Positions 8,560-16,898 of a stretch of DNA of 64,000 nucleotides are shown here, in pieces; the first letter of the stretch is position 1, and the number at the start of each line of letters is the position of its first letter. The notes under the pieces are model-generated. The model saw only the letters and a list, made by a program, of their open reading frames with translations, did not search any database and was not told the DNA's origin. A program made the translations under genes and the position numbers. Source of the stretch: an uncultured Christensenella sp. (GTDB taxonomy: Bacteria; Bacillota; Clostridia; Christensenellales; Borkfalkiaceae). The DNA is taken from NCBI GenBank assembly GCA_910577375.1, contig CAJTLT010000008.1, positions 11,693-75,692 of the forward strand. The letters are read 5' to 3'.

Positions 8560-9029
8560 TAATTCTTATCCTCCGCGGGCAAATCGTAAACCGTATCCGC
8601 TTTATCTATATACAGCACTCCGTCGAGGTGGTCGAGTTCGTGGCAGACGGCACGGGCGAAAAAGCCCTCCGCGGTTAATTTGTGTTTTTTGCCGAATCGG
8701 TCGCGGTATTCCGCCTTTACCTTTTCGGGACGGCGCACGACGCCTTGTTTGCCTTTGACGGACAGACAGCCTTCTTCGCCGACCTGTTCGCCTTTTTGCG
8801 CAATTATTACGGGGTTGACAAGTTCGAAAAAGCCTTCTGCCACGTCGATTACGACAACGCGCAGAGATACGCCTATCTGCGGCGCGGCAAGCCCCGCTCC
8901 GTTTTCGGCGCGGACCGTTTCTTTCATATCCGCGAGAAGTGCGGCAAGGTCTTTATCGAATTTCGTTACTTCGGCGCATTTTTCCCTTAATACGGCGTCG
9001 CCGTTCTGAACCACATAACGTAATGACAT
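8559..9029 (-). CDS. def: Peptide deformylase
   Basis: This 156-residue metalloenzyme removes the N-formyl group from nascent proteins, undoing the action of the adjacent Fmt. All three motifs are present: GAGLAAPQIG (44-53), EEGCLS with metal-ligand Cys88, and HELDH (130-134) supplying two histidines and the catalytic Glu. Length fits the short type of the family. It lies 12 bp downstream of priA. Confidence 0.97.
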   Translation of the reverse strand: MSLRYVVQNGDAVLREKCAEVTKFDKDLAALLADMKETVRAENGAGLAAPQIGVSLRVVVIDVAEGFFELVNPVIIAQKGEQVGEEGCLSVKGKQGVVRRPEKVKAEYRDRFGKKHKLTAEGFFARAVCHELDHLDGVLYIDKADTVYDLPAEDKN

Positions 9030-9041
9030 AAAAAGTTGCTC

Positions 9042-11213
9042 CTATGATAAATTCGCGGGGTTTTCTTCAACGTAGACGAGGACTTCGGGAACGGTGAATT
9101 TAACCGCCGCGGCGTAAATTTCTTCAAGATATTTATCCGACTTCATACGCATTAGAACCTGAAAACGGTGTTTGCCTTGCAGACGTTTTACGGGCGAGCG
9201 CATTTTGTTGAAAAACAGAAATTCTTCTTTATCGGATTTAAAAATTTCTTCGAGCGCGAAATACAGCTCTTTTAAAACGGAGAGAGTTTTTGCCTCTTCT
9301 TCCCCCGTGACCATTACGCGGCAGATGAGCGCGTAGGGCGGGAAAGAGGTTGTTTTTCTTATTTTGATTTCGTTTTGGAAAAAGCCCTCGTAATCGTAAT
9401 TGACGGCGTAGCGCAGAATATAATTTTCGGGGCAATACGTTTGGAGAACTACTTTGCCCGCCGCGTCCGCGCGGCCGCTTCTGCCCGCGACCTGCGTTAT
9501 GAGCTGGAAAGTTCTTTCCCCGCTACGGTAGTCTTCGAAATAAAGGCTCATATCCGCGTCGAGTATTCCGACGAGCGTTACAGACGGGAAATCGTGTCCC
9601 TTTGCAATCATTTGTGTGCCGACAAGGATATCCGCCTCGTGCGCGGCGAATTTTTTAAGTATTTTATAATGGCCGTCTTTACCCGAAACGGTGTCGTTAT
9701 CCATGCGGATAATGTTTGCTGCGGGGAACAGCGCGTTTAAATCGGATACAACCCTTTGGGTGCCCGTGCCGCTGTATCTTATGTGTATTCCGCCGCATTC
9801 GGGGCACGCGGAGAGCATTTTGTATTTTGCGCCGCAGTAGTGGCATTTAAGGCAGTTTTCTTCGCTGTGGTAAGTTAAAGTGATGTCGCAGAAGTCGCAT
9901 TTTGCGACGTAGCCGCAGTCCCGGCAGATGACCTTTTGCGAATAGCCGCGGCGGTTCAAAAATATTATTGCCTGATTGCCGCTTTTTAAAGTTGCGTCGA
10001 GCTCTTCTCTGAGCGCGAGCGAGAACGCGGTGTTATTGCCGCGGCGGACTTCCTTTTTCATATCTGCGATTATGACCTGCGGCAGAGGTTTTTTGTTTAT
10101 TCTTTCGGGCAGGCTTATAAGGTTATAGACGCCCTCTTCGGCTTTTGAAAAGCTTTCCACGGACGGCGTTGCGCTGCCGAGAATCAATTTGCAGCCGTTA
10201 TATTCGGCGCGCATTTTTGCTATTTCAACCGTATCGTAACGGGGCGAAGATTCCGAAAGGTAAGACGCGTCGTGTTCTTCGTCTATTATGATTGCGCCGA
10301 GGTTTTCGAGCGGGGCGAAAATTGCGCTTCTTGCGCCGATTGCTATTTTAGCTTCGCCCGAGCGCAGACGCCACCATTCGTCAAATCTTTCACCCGCGGA
10401 CAGTCCGCTATGCAAAATAGCCGCCTCCCCTTTGAACCTTGCACGCAGCTGGGCGAGCATTTGCGGGGTCAGAGAGATTTCTGGAACGAGGAATATTGCG
10501 GATTTGCCTTTAGCTATTTCCCTCGCGATTATTTGGAGATAAATTTCCGTTTTACCGCTGCCTGTAACTCCGTGAATGAGCTGAACGCATTTATCGCTGT
10601 TTTCGACAGAGTAAATGGCGTTTCTTTGGGCATATGTGAGGGTTTTTGCGCTTTCTTCCCCTTGCATTTCTTTGAAGGGGTTGCGCTTTATCTGACGTTT
10701 TTCTAATTCTATTGCGCCCTTATCGCACAGCGCGTTGACCGCCGCCCTGCCGAATTTTGTGCAGAGGTCGGTATAATCCCATTCGGAGTGTTCCGAAAGA
10801 AAGCTTAAAGCTTCTTTTTGTTTTTTTGCCGATTTGGAAACCGGCGCGGACATATCCTTTAGTTTTGCGTATTTTCTGTAAACTTCGCGCACCTTGCCCT
10901 GACGCATTTCCGAAGGCAAAAAGAGCCTTAAAACGGAGGCTTTGGGCACTTTAAAGCGCGAAGAAATGCGCTCCATCAAAGAAAAGCATTCTTTTTGAAG
11001 CGCGGGAGGTTCTTCGAATACTTCCGCCACCGGTTTTATCTTTTCGGGCGGGAAAGAGGACGTTCGGCTTACGCCTATAACGAATCCGTCTATTACGCGA
11101 CCGCCGAAAGGCACTTTGACGCGGGAGCCCGCCGTTAAGGTTTCGGGGCAGGAATATTCGAATATTTTATCCACCTGACTGTGGGCTATGTCTACTATGA
11201 CCTGTGCGAACAC
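9042..11213 (-). CDS. priA: Primosomal protein N', replication restart helicase PriA
   Basis: This 723-residue superfamily 2 helicase reloads the replisome at stalled forks. It has an N-terminal 3' DNA-binding domain (to about residue 100), a helicase core with Walker A GVTGSGKT (215-222) and DEEH box (311-314), and the PriA zinc-binding insertion in which eight cysteines are visible ('CRDCGYVAKCDFC', 'CLKCHYCG', 'CPECGG'). Length is near the usual 730. It follows rpoZ directly; coaBC, which often sits between rpoZ and priA in Firmicutes, is absent here. Confidence 0.97.
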   Translation of the reverse strand: MFAQVIVDIAHSQVDKIFEYSCPETLTAGSRVKVPFGGRVIDGFVIGVSRTSSFPPEKIKPVAEVFEEPPALQKECFSLMERISSRFKVPKASVLRLFLPSEMRQGKVREVYRKYAKLKDMSAPVSKSAKKQKEALSFLSEHSEWDYTDLCTKFGRAAVNALCDKGAIELEKRQIKRNPFKEMQGEESAKTLTYAQRNAIYSVENSDKCVQLIHGVTGSGKTEIYLQIIAREIAKGKSAIFLVPEISLTPQMLAQLRARFKGEAAILHSGLSAGERFDEWWRLRSGEAKIAIGARSAIFAPLENLGAIIIDEEHDASYLSESSPRYDTVEIAKMRAEYNGCKLILGSATPSVESFSKAEEGVYNLISLPERINKKPLPQVIIADMKKEVRRGNNTAFSLALREELDATLKSGNQAIIFLNRRGYSQKVICRDCGYVAKCDFCDITLTYHSEENCLKCHYCGAKYKMLSACPECGGIHIRYSGTGTQRVVSDLNALFPAANIIRMDNDTVSGKDGHYKILKKFAAHEADILVGTQMIAKGHDFPSVTLVGILDADMSLYFEDYRSGERTFQLITQVAGRSGRADAAGKVVLQTYCPENYILRYAVNYDYEGFFQNEIKIRKTTSFPPYALICRVMVTGEEEAKTLSVLKELYFALEEIFKSDKEEFLFFNKMRSPVKRLQGKHRFQVLMRMKSDKYLEEIYAAAVKFTVPEVLVYVEENPANLS

Positions 11214-11224
11214 TTAAACTAAAA

Positions 11225-11440
11225 TCAGTCCTTTACGCACTTGACTTTGCCGCAGGCTATTTCTCTGCTGGCGACGGCGAGTTCCTTGATTATTTCGTTT
11301 GATTTGGGGTTGTTCGCAGTCTGTTCTATAATCTGCCTTGCGCGCTTTGCCGCGACCACGCAAAGACAATAGCGTGATACGGGCTGGCCGTCTGTACCGA
11401 GCTGTTCGATGAGTAAATCTACGGGGGGGTGGTTAATCAT
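11225..11440 (-). CDS. rpoZ: RNA polymerase omega subunit
   Basis: This 71-residue protein has the omega pattern 'SRYCLCVVAAKRARQI' followed by 'NEIIKELAVASREIACGKVK'. Omega is the small RNA polymerase subunit that supports assembly around beta-prime. Its start overlaps the end of gmk by 8 bp, the classic gmk-rpoZ coupling. The N-terminus ('INHPPVDLLIEQ') matches the Clostridia type. Confidence 0.92.
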   Translation of the reverse strand: MINHPPVDLLIEQLGTDGQPVSRYCLCVVAAKRARQIIEQTANNPKSNEIIKELAVASREIACGKVKCVKD

Positions 11441-11999
11441 GTTTTTTTGCTTCCTTTTCTTTCTTTAAAATATTTTCTATCAGGGCGACGCAGCCGTTCA
11501 GCTCGCCGTTTGTAACCGTATAGTCGTATTCGCTTTTTTTGGAAAGCTCGTAATCCGTGCGTTTTATGCGTTCTTCGATTTTTTCGGGGCTTTCCGTTCC
11601 GCGTTTTTTAAGGCGGTTTCTCAGTTCGTTTTCGTCGGGCGGCAGAACCATTATCAGAAGCGCTTCCGGATAAGCTTGTTTGACCTTTAAAGCGCCGTCT
11701 ACTTCTATTTCCAGAATTACGTCGCGAGATTCGAGCTGTTCTTCGACAAATTTTCTGGGCGTACCGTAGTAATTTTCAAAGTGGTTGGAGTATTCTAAAA
11801 ATCCGTTTTCTTTTATCATATTTTCAAACTGTTCTTTTGAAATGAAGAAATAGGATTTCCCTTCCGTTTCTCCCGCACGCATAGCGCGTGTCGTGCAAGA
11901 AACGCTGAGCGCGTAGCCGCCTTTTGCAAGGAGTTTTTTTATTATCGTGCCTTTGCCGACCCCCGACGGACCGGACAAAACTATTAAAAGATTTTTCAT
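11433..11999 (-). CDS. gmk: Guanylate kinase
   Basis: This 188-residue kinase converts GMP to GDP with ATP. The P-loop GPSGVGKGT (10-18), the GMP-binding 'SCTTRAMRAGETEGKSYFFI' region and 'GTPRKFVEEQL' are characteristic. It lies between yicC and rpoZ. In Bacillus the small regulator remA sits between yicC and gmk; the 53-bp gap here has no room for it. Confidence 0.97.
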   Translation of the reverse strand: MKNLLIVLSGPSGVGKGTIIKKLLAKGGYALSVSCTTRAMRAGETEGKSYFFISKEQFENMIKENGFLEYSNHFENYYGTPRKFVEEQLESRDVILEIEVDGALKVKQAYPEALLIMVLPPDENELRNRLKKRGTESPEKIEERIKRTDYELSKKSEYDYTVTNGELNGCVALIENILKKEKEAKKHD

Positions 12000-12052
12000 A
12001 TACAGACGTACCCGAAAATTTTATGCGAACGCGCAGGCGCAGAAATTGCGGT

Positions 12053-12928
12053 TTATTCCACGTTCTGGACCTGTTCGCGGATTTTTTCTATTTCGTTTTT
12101 GAGAGCAAGACCCAGACGGGTTACTTCTATATCGTTGGATTTGGAACAGATTGTATTTGCCTCTCTGTTAAATTCCTGAACGAGGAAATCGAGCTTTCTG
12201 CCGACGAGCTTTTCTTTGCAGATTTCTCTGAACTGAGAAACGTGCGAGTGCAGGCGGGTGAGTTCTTCGTCGATATTGCTTTTATCGGAGAAGAGGGCGG
12301 CTTCGGTTAAAAGCCTGCCTTGGTCTACTTCGACGCCCTCTAAAATCTTCTGCATTTTGTTTTGAAGTTTTATTCTGTAATTTTCCGCCACGAGGGGGGC
12401 GCGTTTTTCCACTTCCGCAACGAGATTTTCTATGGTTGCGACGCGTGAAAGCATATCGGCTTCAAGCTTTTTCCCTTCCGCTTCCCGCATTGCGTTGAGG
12501 TTTGCGAGCGCGGAGCAAAGAGCCTTGTTCATTGCCGCGATAATTTCTTCGTCGGCGGCTGCGGCGTCTTCCGTTTTGATTACGTCGGGAAAGCGGAGAA
12601 CGTTTGTGACCGTTATATCGTTTGTTATCTGCGGGAAGAGCGATTTCACCTTTTCCGCCGCAGAAACGTATGCTTTTGCCGCCGCTTCGTCGAGGTGCAG
12701 GGATTTTTCCCGTTCGCGCTTATCGGAAAAAGAAATGTAGATATCTGCGTGTCCGCGGGTGAGTTTTTCCCTTACGGCGGCGCGGATATTTTCTTCGTGT
12801 GCGGCGAATATACGGGGGCATTTAATAACCGCGTCGAGATAGCGGTTGTTTACCGTTTTTATTTCGACGGTGAGTTCTATTCCGTCCGCTTTGTATTCTC
12901 CTCTTCCGTAGCCCGTCATACTGAACAC
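12053..12928 (-). CDS. yicC: YicC family endoribonuclease
   Basis: This 291-residue protein matches the YicC/YloC family from end to end, with 'MFSMTGYGRGE' at the N-terminus, 'VEIKTVNNRYLDAVIKCPR' and the C-terminal 'GRKLDFLVQEFNREANTICSKS'. Family members are metal-dependent endoribonucleases implicated in small-RNA turnover. It starts the yicC-gmk-rpoZ-priA series. The 230 bp upstream (12929-13158) is AT-rich, with no gene recognised. Confidence 0.93.
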   Translation of the reverse strand: MFSMTGYGRGEYKADGIELTVEIKTVNNRYLDAVIKCPRIFAAHEENIRAAVREKLTRGHADIYISFSDKREREKSLHLDEAAAKAYVSAAEKVKSLFPQITNDITVTNVLRFPDVIKTEDAAAADEEIIAAMNKALCSALANLNAMREAEGKKLEADMLSRVATIENLVAEVEKRAPLVAENYRIKLQNKMQKILEGVEVDQGRLLTEAALFSDKSNIDEELTRLHSHVSQFREICKEKLVGRKLDFLVQEFNREANTICSKSNDIEVTRLGLALKNEIEKIREQVQNVE

Positions 12929-13158
12929 GGCGACACCCCTTTTGCGACCAAATATTTTATTAAAATATTTAATGCGATAATTATGATAATAACATTATAA
13001 CAACTGCGTTTTAAAATTTCAAGCTAAAATACGGAAATATAAAAATTTATCCCCCGCCGAATTTGCGGAGGAAGATTGAAAACAAAAGAAATTGCGGTAT
13101 GCGTTTTTCAACGCTTTAACTATCTTTTAAAACATACTGACAGAATGTTTAAAACGGG

Positions 13159-13830
13159 CTAATAATCGGCGCGGGCTTCGCTTGTTATGCCCTTTGTGCG
13201 GGTTGTTACGAGATGATACTGGTTTTTAGGGCTTACCTCGAAAAGGGTTGTGTTTTGCGTGGAAGTGGCGATTGCCCCCGATATATCCGCGAAATAAGCC
13301 GTTTTGCCGGCGCACATTATGACGGGAACACCGTAAAGATACGAGTAGGCACGGATTAAAAGGGGCGGGATATTATCGCGGATTTCTTCAAGCAAAACGA
13401 CGACCGCGTTACAGCCGCACATCGAAAGGCTTTTGAAAGTATCGGGGAAAAGTAAGTCGTTTTCTATGCACAGCCCCACCTTACAGCCGTTGATTTTATA
13501 GAAACCGAGCGACGCGCCGCTTTTGAATTCTTCTCCGTCAAGGACGTGCGTCATATCGGAAATGCCGAGGAGTTTGCCCCTGTCTGCGACGGACGCGGAT
13601 TTACGCGCGAGACCGCGGCTTAACGTACGGCACCCGCACACAAGACCGCAGTTGGAATTTTTCGAGAGGCGCGCCGCTTCTTCGAATTTTTCCGTTTCGC
13701 CTTTGAGTTCTCTTTCGTAATCCACTTCCCCCAGCCCGCCGAAGCCGAAAACAGCCATATCGCAATCGGGCAGAGAGGACGTTTCCGCAACAGTACCGTT
13801 TGTAACGACGCAAAACACCATATTGTACAT
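13159..13830 (-). CDS. Carbon-nitrogen hydrolase (nitrilase)-like protein
   Basis: This 223-residue protein resembles a shortened nitrilase-superfamily domain. The best signal is 'GCKVGLCIENDLLFPDTFKSL', which parallels the nitrilase 'G..ICyD.rFPe..R.L' element with a putative nucleophile Cys121. Lys86 ('RGKLLGIS') and Glu35 or Glu39 could complete the E-K-C triad. Family enzymes hydrolyse amides or nitriles. The protein is shorter than the usual 260-300 residues and motif spacing is loose, so activity is uncertain. It is divergent from the M1-like peptidase and alone on its strand. Confidence 0.55.
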   Translation of the reverse strand: MYNMVFCVVTNGTVAETSSLPDCDMAVFGFGGLGEVDYERELKGETEKFEEAARLSKNSNCGLVCGCRTLSRGLARKSASVADRGKLLGISDMTHVLDGEEFKSGASLGFYKINGCKVGLCIENDLLFPDTFKSLSMCGCNAVVVLLEEIRDNIPPLLIRAYSYLYGVPVIMCAGKTAYFADISGAIATSTQNTTLFEVSPKNQYHLVTTRTKGITSEARADY

Positions 13831-13933
13831 ATTATTTTAAACGCGGAAAATTTGTTAAAAGCGTTTTATTTGCGCGGGGCGGCGCATATGATAACTCAGG
13901 GCGCGGAAAGAGCGCGCCGCAAGAGGTACTGTT

Positions 13934-15382
13934 TTGAAAAAATTAATTTCCATTTTACTTATTGTATGCTCGCTTTCGTTCGCGGTGACAATATCCGCGT
14001 GCGCAAAGCCCGAGGAGAACGTTTCCCGATACAATATTTTTGCGATTTACGAAGCGGATAGCGGCTCTGTGAACGGCACCGTGGAGCTTGACTATTACAA
14101 CAACACTGGAAACGAGCTGAGCGATTTGAAATTCAACCTTTACGGCAACGCTTTCCGTGAGGGCGCGCAGTTCAAGCCCGTATCCGACACCTATAAAACC
14201 CGCGCTTATTATGCGGGGGAGAGCTTTGGCGGAATGGAGATTTCCAACGTGGAAAACTGTGCGGGCTGGAGCATAGGCGGCGAGGACGAAAACATATTGA
14301 CCGTAAACCTTTCCGCGCCCATATATCCCGAGGAAAGGGTTACTTTGAAGATTGCGTACACCCTTACTCTCGCCAAAGTAAACCACCGCACGGGCATAAC
14401 CGCACACACCGTAAACTTAGGGAATTTTTACCCTGTTTTATGCGCTTATACTGATCAGGGATTTACCGAAAGCAACTATTATTATTGCGGCGACCCGTTT
14501 GTTTCCGACTGTGCGGATTACAGCGTTACGATAGATTTGCCCGCGACATATACCGCGGCGAGCAGCGGAAAGCTTATAAACGAGACCTCTGCGAACGACA
14601 GAAAGCAATGTTCTTACGAGCTTAAAAACGCGCGCGATTTTGCTTTTGTTTTATCGGAAGAGTTCGAGGTTATTTCGGATACGGTTGACGGCGTTACGGT
14701 AAATTATTATTACATAGCGGACAACAACGCGCAAACCAGCCTTGCTTCCGCGACGGAGAGTTTGAAATACTTTTCCCAGACGTTCGGGAGCTATGCTTAC
14801 CCCACTCTTTCCGTTGTGCAGACGGGATTTTGTTACGGCGGTATGGAATATCCCGCGCTTACAATGATTGCGAGCGGGCTTGACAGCGACAACACCGTTT
14901 ATACGATAGTTCACGAAAACGCGCATCAATGGTGGTATGCAATGGTCGGGAGCGACCAGCTCAACGACGCCTGGCAGGACGAAGGGCTTGCGGAGTATTC
15001 CACCCTTATGTTTTTTGAAAACCACCCCACTTACGGATTTACGCGCAAGGGAATAGTAAATTCCGCGACGAATTATTACAGAGCGTTTTTCACGGTGTTC
15101 AGCCAGCTTAACGGCGAAGCGGACACCCGCATGCACCGCAACCTCGGAGAGTACACAAGCGAGCTCGAATACAACAATATAACTTATAACAAAGGGCTTT
15201 TGTTGTTTGATATGTTGAGGGCAACGGTCGGCGACGACGCTTTTGCGGACGGGCTGAAAACTTATTTTAAAGACAACTGCGGGAAGATTGCCTCGCCCGA
15301 AAATTTATACGCGTGCTTCATGAAAAAGGGCGACGTTGAGGGGCTTTTCAATTCCTTTATAGAAGGTAAAATTCTTATTTAA
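13934..15382 (+). CDS. M1-family (gluzincin) metallopeptidase lipoprotein
   Basis: This 482-residue secreted protein starts at a TTG behind AAGAGGT. The N-terminus is a lipoprotein signal, with a hydrophobic run at 4-19 and lipobox-like TISAC ending at Cys23, so it is probably anchored outside the membrane. The catalytic region has GGMEYP (302-307, equivalent to the GxMEN substrate motif), HENAH (327-331) as HExxH, 'HQWWYAMVG', and the third zinc ligand Glu350 in 'WQDEGLAEY', giving HExxH-x18-E. These are M1 aminopeptidase hallmarks. It lacks the long C-terminal helical domain of classical PepN, so it is a compact membrane-associated member. The substrate is unknown. Confidence 0.85.
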   Translation: MKKLISILLIVCSLSFAVTISACAKPEENVSRYNIFAIYEADSGSVNGTVELDYYNNTGNELSDLKFNLYGNAFREGAQFKPVSDTYKTRAYYAGESFGGMEISNVENCAGWSIGGEDENILTVNLSAPIYPEERVTLKIAYTLTLAKVNHRTGITAHTVNLGNFYPVLCAYTDQGFTESNYYYCGDPFVSDCADYSVTIDLPATYTAASSGKLINETSANDRKQCSYELKNARDFAFVLSEEFEVISDTVDGVTVNYYYIADNNAQTSLASATESLKYFSQTFGSYAYPTLSVVQTGFCYGGMEYPALTMIASGLDSDNTVYTIVHENAHQWWYAMVGSDQLNDAWQDEGLAEYSTLMFFENHPTYGFTRKGIVNSATNYYRAFFTVFSQLNGEADTRMHRNLGEYTSELEYNNITYNKGLLLFDMLRATVGDDAFADGLKTYFKDNCGKIASPENLYACFMKKGDVEGLFNSFIEGKILI

Positions 15383-15460
15383 CAAATATGACAGTATAAA
15401 TGCGACTTTATATATTTATGACCTTATAAACAAAATAACATTGTATAATGCGGTTAATTG

Positions 15461-15498
15461 AATAACGCGCCGACGGCTTTTGCCGTCGGCGCGTTATT
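15461..15498. terminator. Shared bidirectional terminator
   Basis: A 17-bp perfect stem AATAACGCGCCGACGGC/GCCGTCGGCGCGTTATT with loop TTTT is followed by TTTTCT on the plus strand. It lies between the convergent peptidase gene and the first XRE gene; the XRE stop codon lies inside the stem. Confidence 0.85.
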
Positions 15499-15697
15499 TT
15501 TCTATACCTAAAAGATAATCGGTTGATACTTCGAAAAAAGTTGCAAGACTTATTATATAAGATAATTTGGGTTCGTTAATTCCGTTTTCCCAGTTTGAAA
15601 CCGCCGCGTCGGTTGCGTTGATTTGCTCCGCCAGCTGTTTCATCGATAAGTTGCGTTCCGTGCGTAATTCTCTGAGACGTTTTGCAAAAACAGACAT
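15494..15697 (-). CDS. Small XRE-family repressor 1
   Basis: This 67-residue protein consists almost entirely of one helix-turn-helix domain ('LSMKQLAEQINATDAAVSNWENG') plus the tail 'VSTDYLLGIEK', shared with the second XRE protein 440 bp away. The start chosen is the ATG at 15697, which has an AGAGGATT site; a longer open frame to 15748 would run through the promoter and operator. It probably represses its own promoter and a divergent plus-strand promoter through two 16-bp ACTAAG-type palindromes (15719-15734 and 15747-15762). Such one-domain repressors are common in prophage and mobile-element control regions. Confidence 0.85.
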   Translation of the reverse strand: MSVFAKRLRELRTERNLSMKQLAEQINATDAAVSNWENGINEPKLSYIISLATFFEVSTDYLLGIEK

Positions 15698-15713
15698 AAT
15701 AATCCTCTTTGCA

Positions 15714-15770
15714 ATTATACTAAGAATTTTTAGTAAGGTAATTGACACTAAGAAATCTAAGTGATATAAT
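15714..15770. promoter_or_regulatory. Divergent promoters with twin operators (XRE 1)
   Basis: Plus strand: TTGACA (15742-15747) and TATAAT (15765-15770), 17 bp apart, a perfect sigma-A promoter. Its spacer holds the near-palindrome ACTAAGAAATCTAAGT (15747-15762). Minus strand: TATAAT (15719-15714) upstream of XRE 1, whose spacer holds ACTAAGAATTTTTAGT (15719-15734). The two sites are probably the repressor's operators. The plus-strand promoter has no intact gene after it: an open frame at 15770-15889 lacks a start codon, and further on the transcript would be antisense to XRE 2. Confidence 0.75.
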
Positions 15771-15934
15771 TACTTTCGGACAACCGCATTAAACAGACAA
15801 GCACGCCGAAAATTAAGGACGGCAAGGTTTTACCTGCACTGCTGCGCGCTGCTTTTGAGTTTTCCGGCGAAAGTGATTTCCGCGATTAAAATCGATACAA
15901 AATTCGATGAAAATTTCCATAAATTTTTACGCGG

Positions 15935-16138
15935 TTATTTTTCTATACCCAAAAGATAGTCTGTCGATACTTCCAGAAATTTTGCGATTTCGACTATTAC
16001 GCTCATCGGCGGTTCGTTTTTATCGTTGAGCCATTCCGACAAAGTTGATTTTGAAACGTTTAAATGCGCGCCCAAATCCTTTTGCATTTTACCGCGCACA
16101 TTGAGTTCTTGTTTTACTCTTACACCGAAGCCTTGCAT
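15935..16138 (-). CDS. Small XRE-family repressor 2
   Basis: This 67-residue single-domain HTH protein has 'KMQKDLGAHLNVSKSTLSEWLNDKNEPP' as the DNA-binding helices and ends 'FLEVSTDYLLGIEK', identical over its last 11 residues to XRE 1. The two are diverged paralogues with different recognition helices. It is divergent from a Cys-rich small gene. Two 17-bp palindromes of the form GTTC-n9-GAAC lie between them (16153-16169 and 16192-16208), so it very likely represses both itself and that gene. Confidence 0.85.
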   Translation of the reverse strand: MQGFGVRVKQELNVRGKMQKDLGAHLNVSKSTLSEWLNDKNEPPMSVIVEIAKFLEVSTDYLLGIEK

Positions 16139-16152
16139 AATATACCTTTTTA

Positions 16153-16214
16153 GTTCATATTTTATGAACTTTTTATCCGATTTGTTTGACAGTTCGGAAA
16201 ATACGAACTATAAT
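16153..16214. promoter_or_regulatory. Promoter with operator-filled spacer (XRE 2 / Cys-rich gene)
   Basis: Plus strand: TTGACA (16186-16191) and TATAAT (16209-16214), a perfect sigma-A promoter with a 17-bp spacer. The spacer is exactly the palindrome GTTCGGAAAATACGAAC. A second palindrome of the same form, GTTCATATTTTATGAAC (16153-16169), lies just upstream of the XRE 2 start. Repressor bound in the spacer would block RNA polymerase directly. Confidence 0.8.
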
Positions 16215-16235
16215 AATTTTATGGAGATTTAAATT

Positions 16236-16490
16236 ATGAAACAGAAAAGTTGCAGAAACTGCAAATATTTTGAAAAGCTTTATATTAAGGAAGGAATATG
16301 CTTTAAAGAGTTTACTTCGGGGAGCTGCACTAATTTACAGGCGGACAGCGGAGAATTTGCCTGCGGGTGCAAGTATTTGGAAAGCAAGCTTGAAACGAGG
16401 CGGCGGAACAAGGAAGATATTTATCTGATTATGAAGGATATACGCAACAGACTTATAATAATTGAAAATTATTTTAAAAGCGGGGAATAA
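16236..16490 (+). CDS. Small Cys-rich protein, XRE 2 target
   Basis: This 84-residue protein has six cysteines (C6, C9, C22, C31, C43, C45) in 'CRNCKYF', 'GICF', 'GSC' and 'FACGCKYLE', suggesting a small zinc-binding knuckle, followed by a charged helical tail. Similar short Cys-rich proteins are frequent in phages and mobile elements of Clostridia. It is transcribed from a perfect promoter whose spacer is an operator for the divergent XRE 2 repressor, and ends at a strong terminator. Its function is not recognised. Confidence 0.75.
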   Translation: MKQKSCRNCKYFEKLYIKEGICFKEFTSGSCTNLQADSGEFACGCKYLESKLETRRRNKEDIYLIMKDIRNRLIIIENYFKSGE

Positions 16491-16534
16491 AAGCCCGCGC
16501 CGACGGTTTCTGCCGTAGGCGCGGGCTTTTATAT
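16489..16534 (+). terminator. Terminator of the Cys-rich gene
   Basis: A 13-bp stem AAAAGCCCGCGCC/GGCGCGGGCTTTT (16489-16501 and 16518-16530) encloses a small inner hairpin ACGG/CCGT and is followed by TTTTATATTT. It overlaps the stop codon of the preceding gene. Confidence 0.9.
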
Positions 16535-16544
16535 TTAATGTACC

Positions 16545-16879
16545 ATAAATTTAAACAAATATCAACCCTTGCCACGAGCAAGGGTTATCGGAACGTTTTG
16601 CATAAGGAGCGCAACGGAGAATACCTTAGGCAGACCGTTCGGGTAATTCCGCATGTTATATTATTGCGGACGGTTTTTATTTAACTTTAAGTTGCAAAAT
16701 TTAATATAATATGTTATATTGTAAACACTATTGACAGAGAGTCTGCCAAAATAGAATTTTTTCAAGGGGCTGTACTGTGGAAGTTCCGGACAGTTGCAAC
16801 ATAACTTTATAACAGAAGTAATTCCGTACAAGAGCAAAAGGTTTGTCGTGCGCGGAATTGTTTCGCGCATTTTTTATTG
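16545..16879 (+). promoter_or_regulatory. Hairpin-rich corA leader ending in a terminator
   Basis: About 350 bp before corA holds no gene. It contains the hairpin AACCCTTGC/GCAAGGGTT (near 16564-16586), a CCGCA/TGCGG hairpin inside ACCGT/ACGGT followed by TTTTTATTT (near 16640-16682), a TTGACA (16732-16737) with weak -10, and a final stem TGCGCG/CGCGCA (16849-16854, 16864-16869) with TTTTTTATT only 20-30 bp before the corA ATG. A terminator so close to a start codon suggests attenuation. I could not match the leader to the M-box or any other known Mg2+ riboswitch. Confidence 0.45.
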
Positions 16880-16898
16880 ACAGATTTGAGGAAAGCTT

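Noticed and set aside
15907..16026. A plus-strand frame from the ATG at 15907 after the XRE 1-controlled promoter
   Set aside because: It has no ribosome binding site and is mostly antisense to XRE 2.
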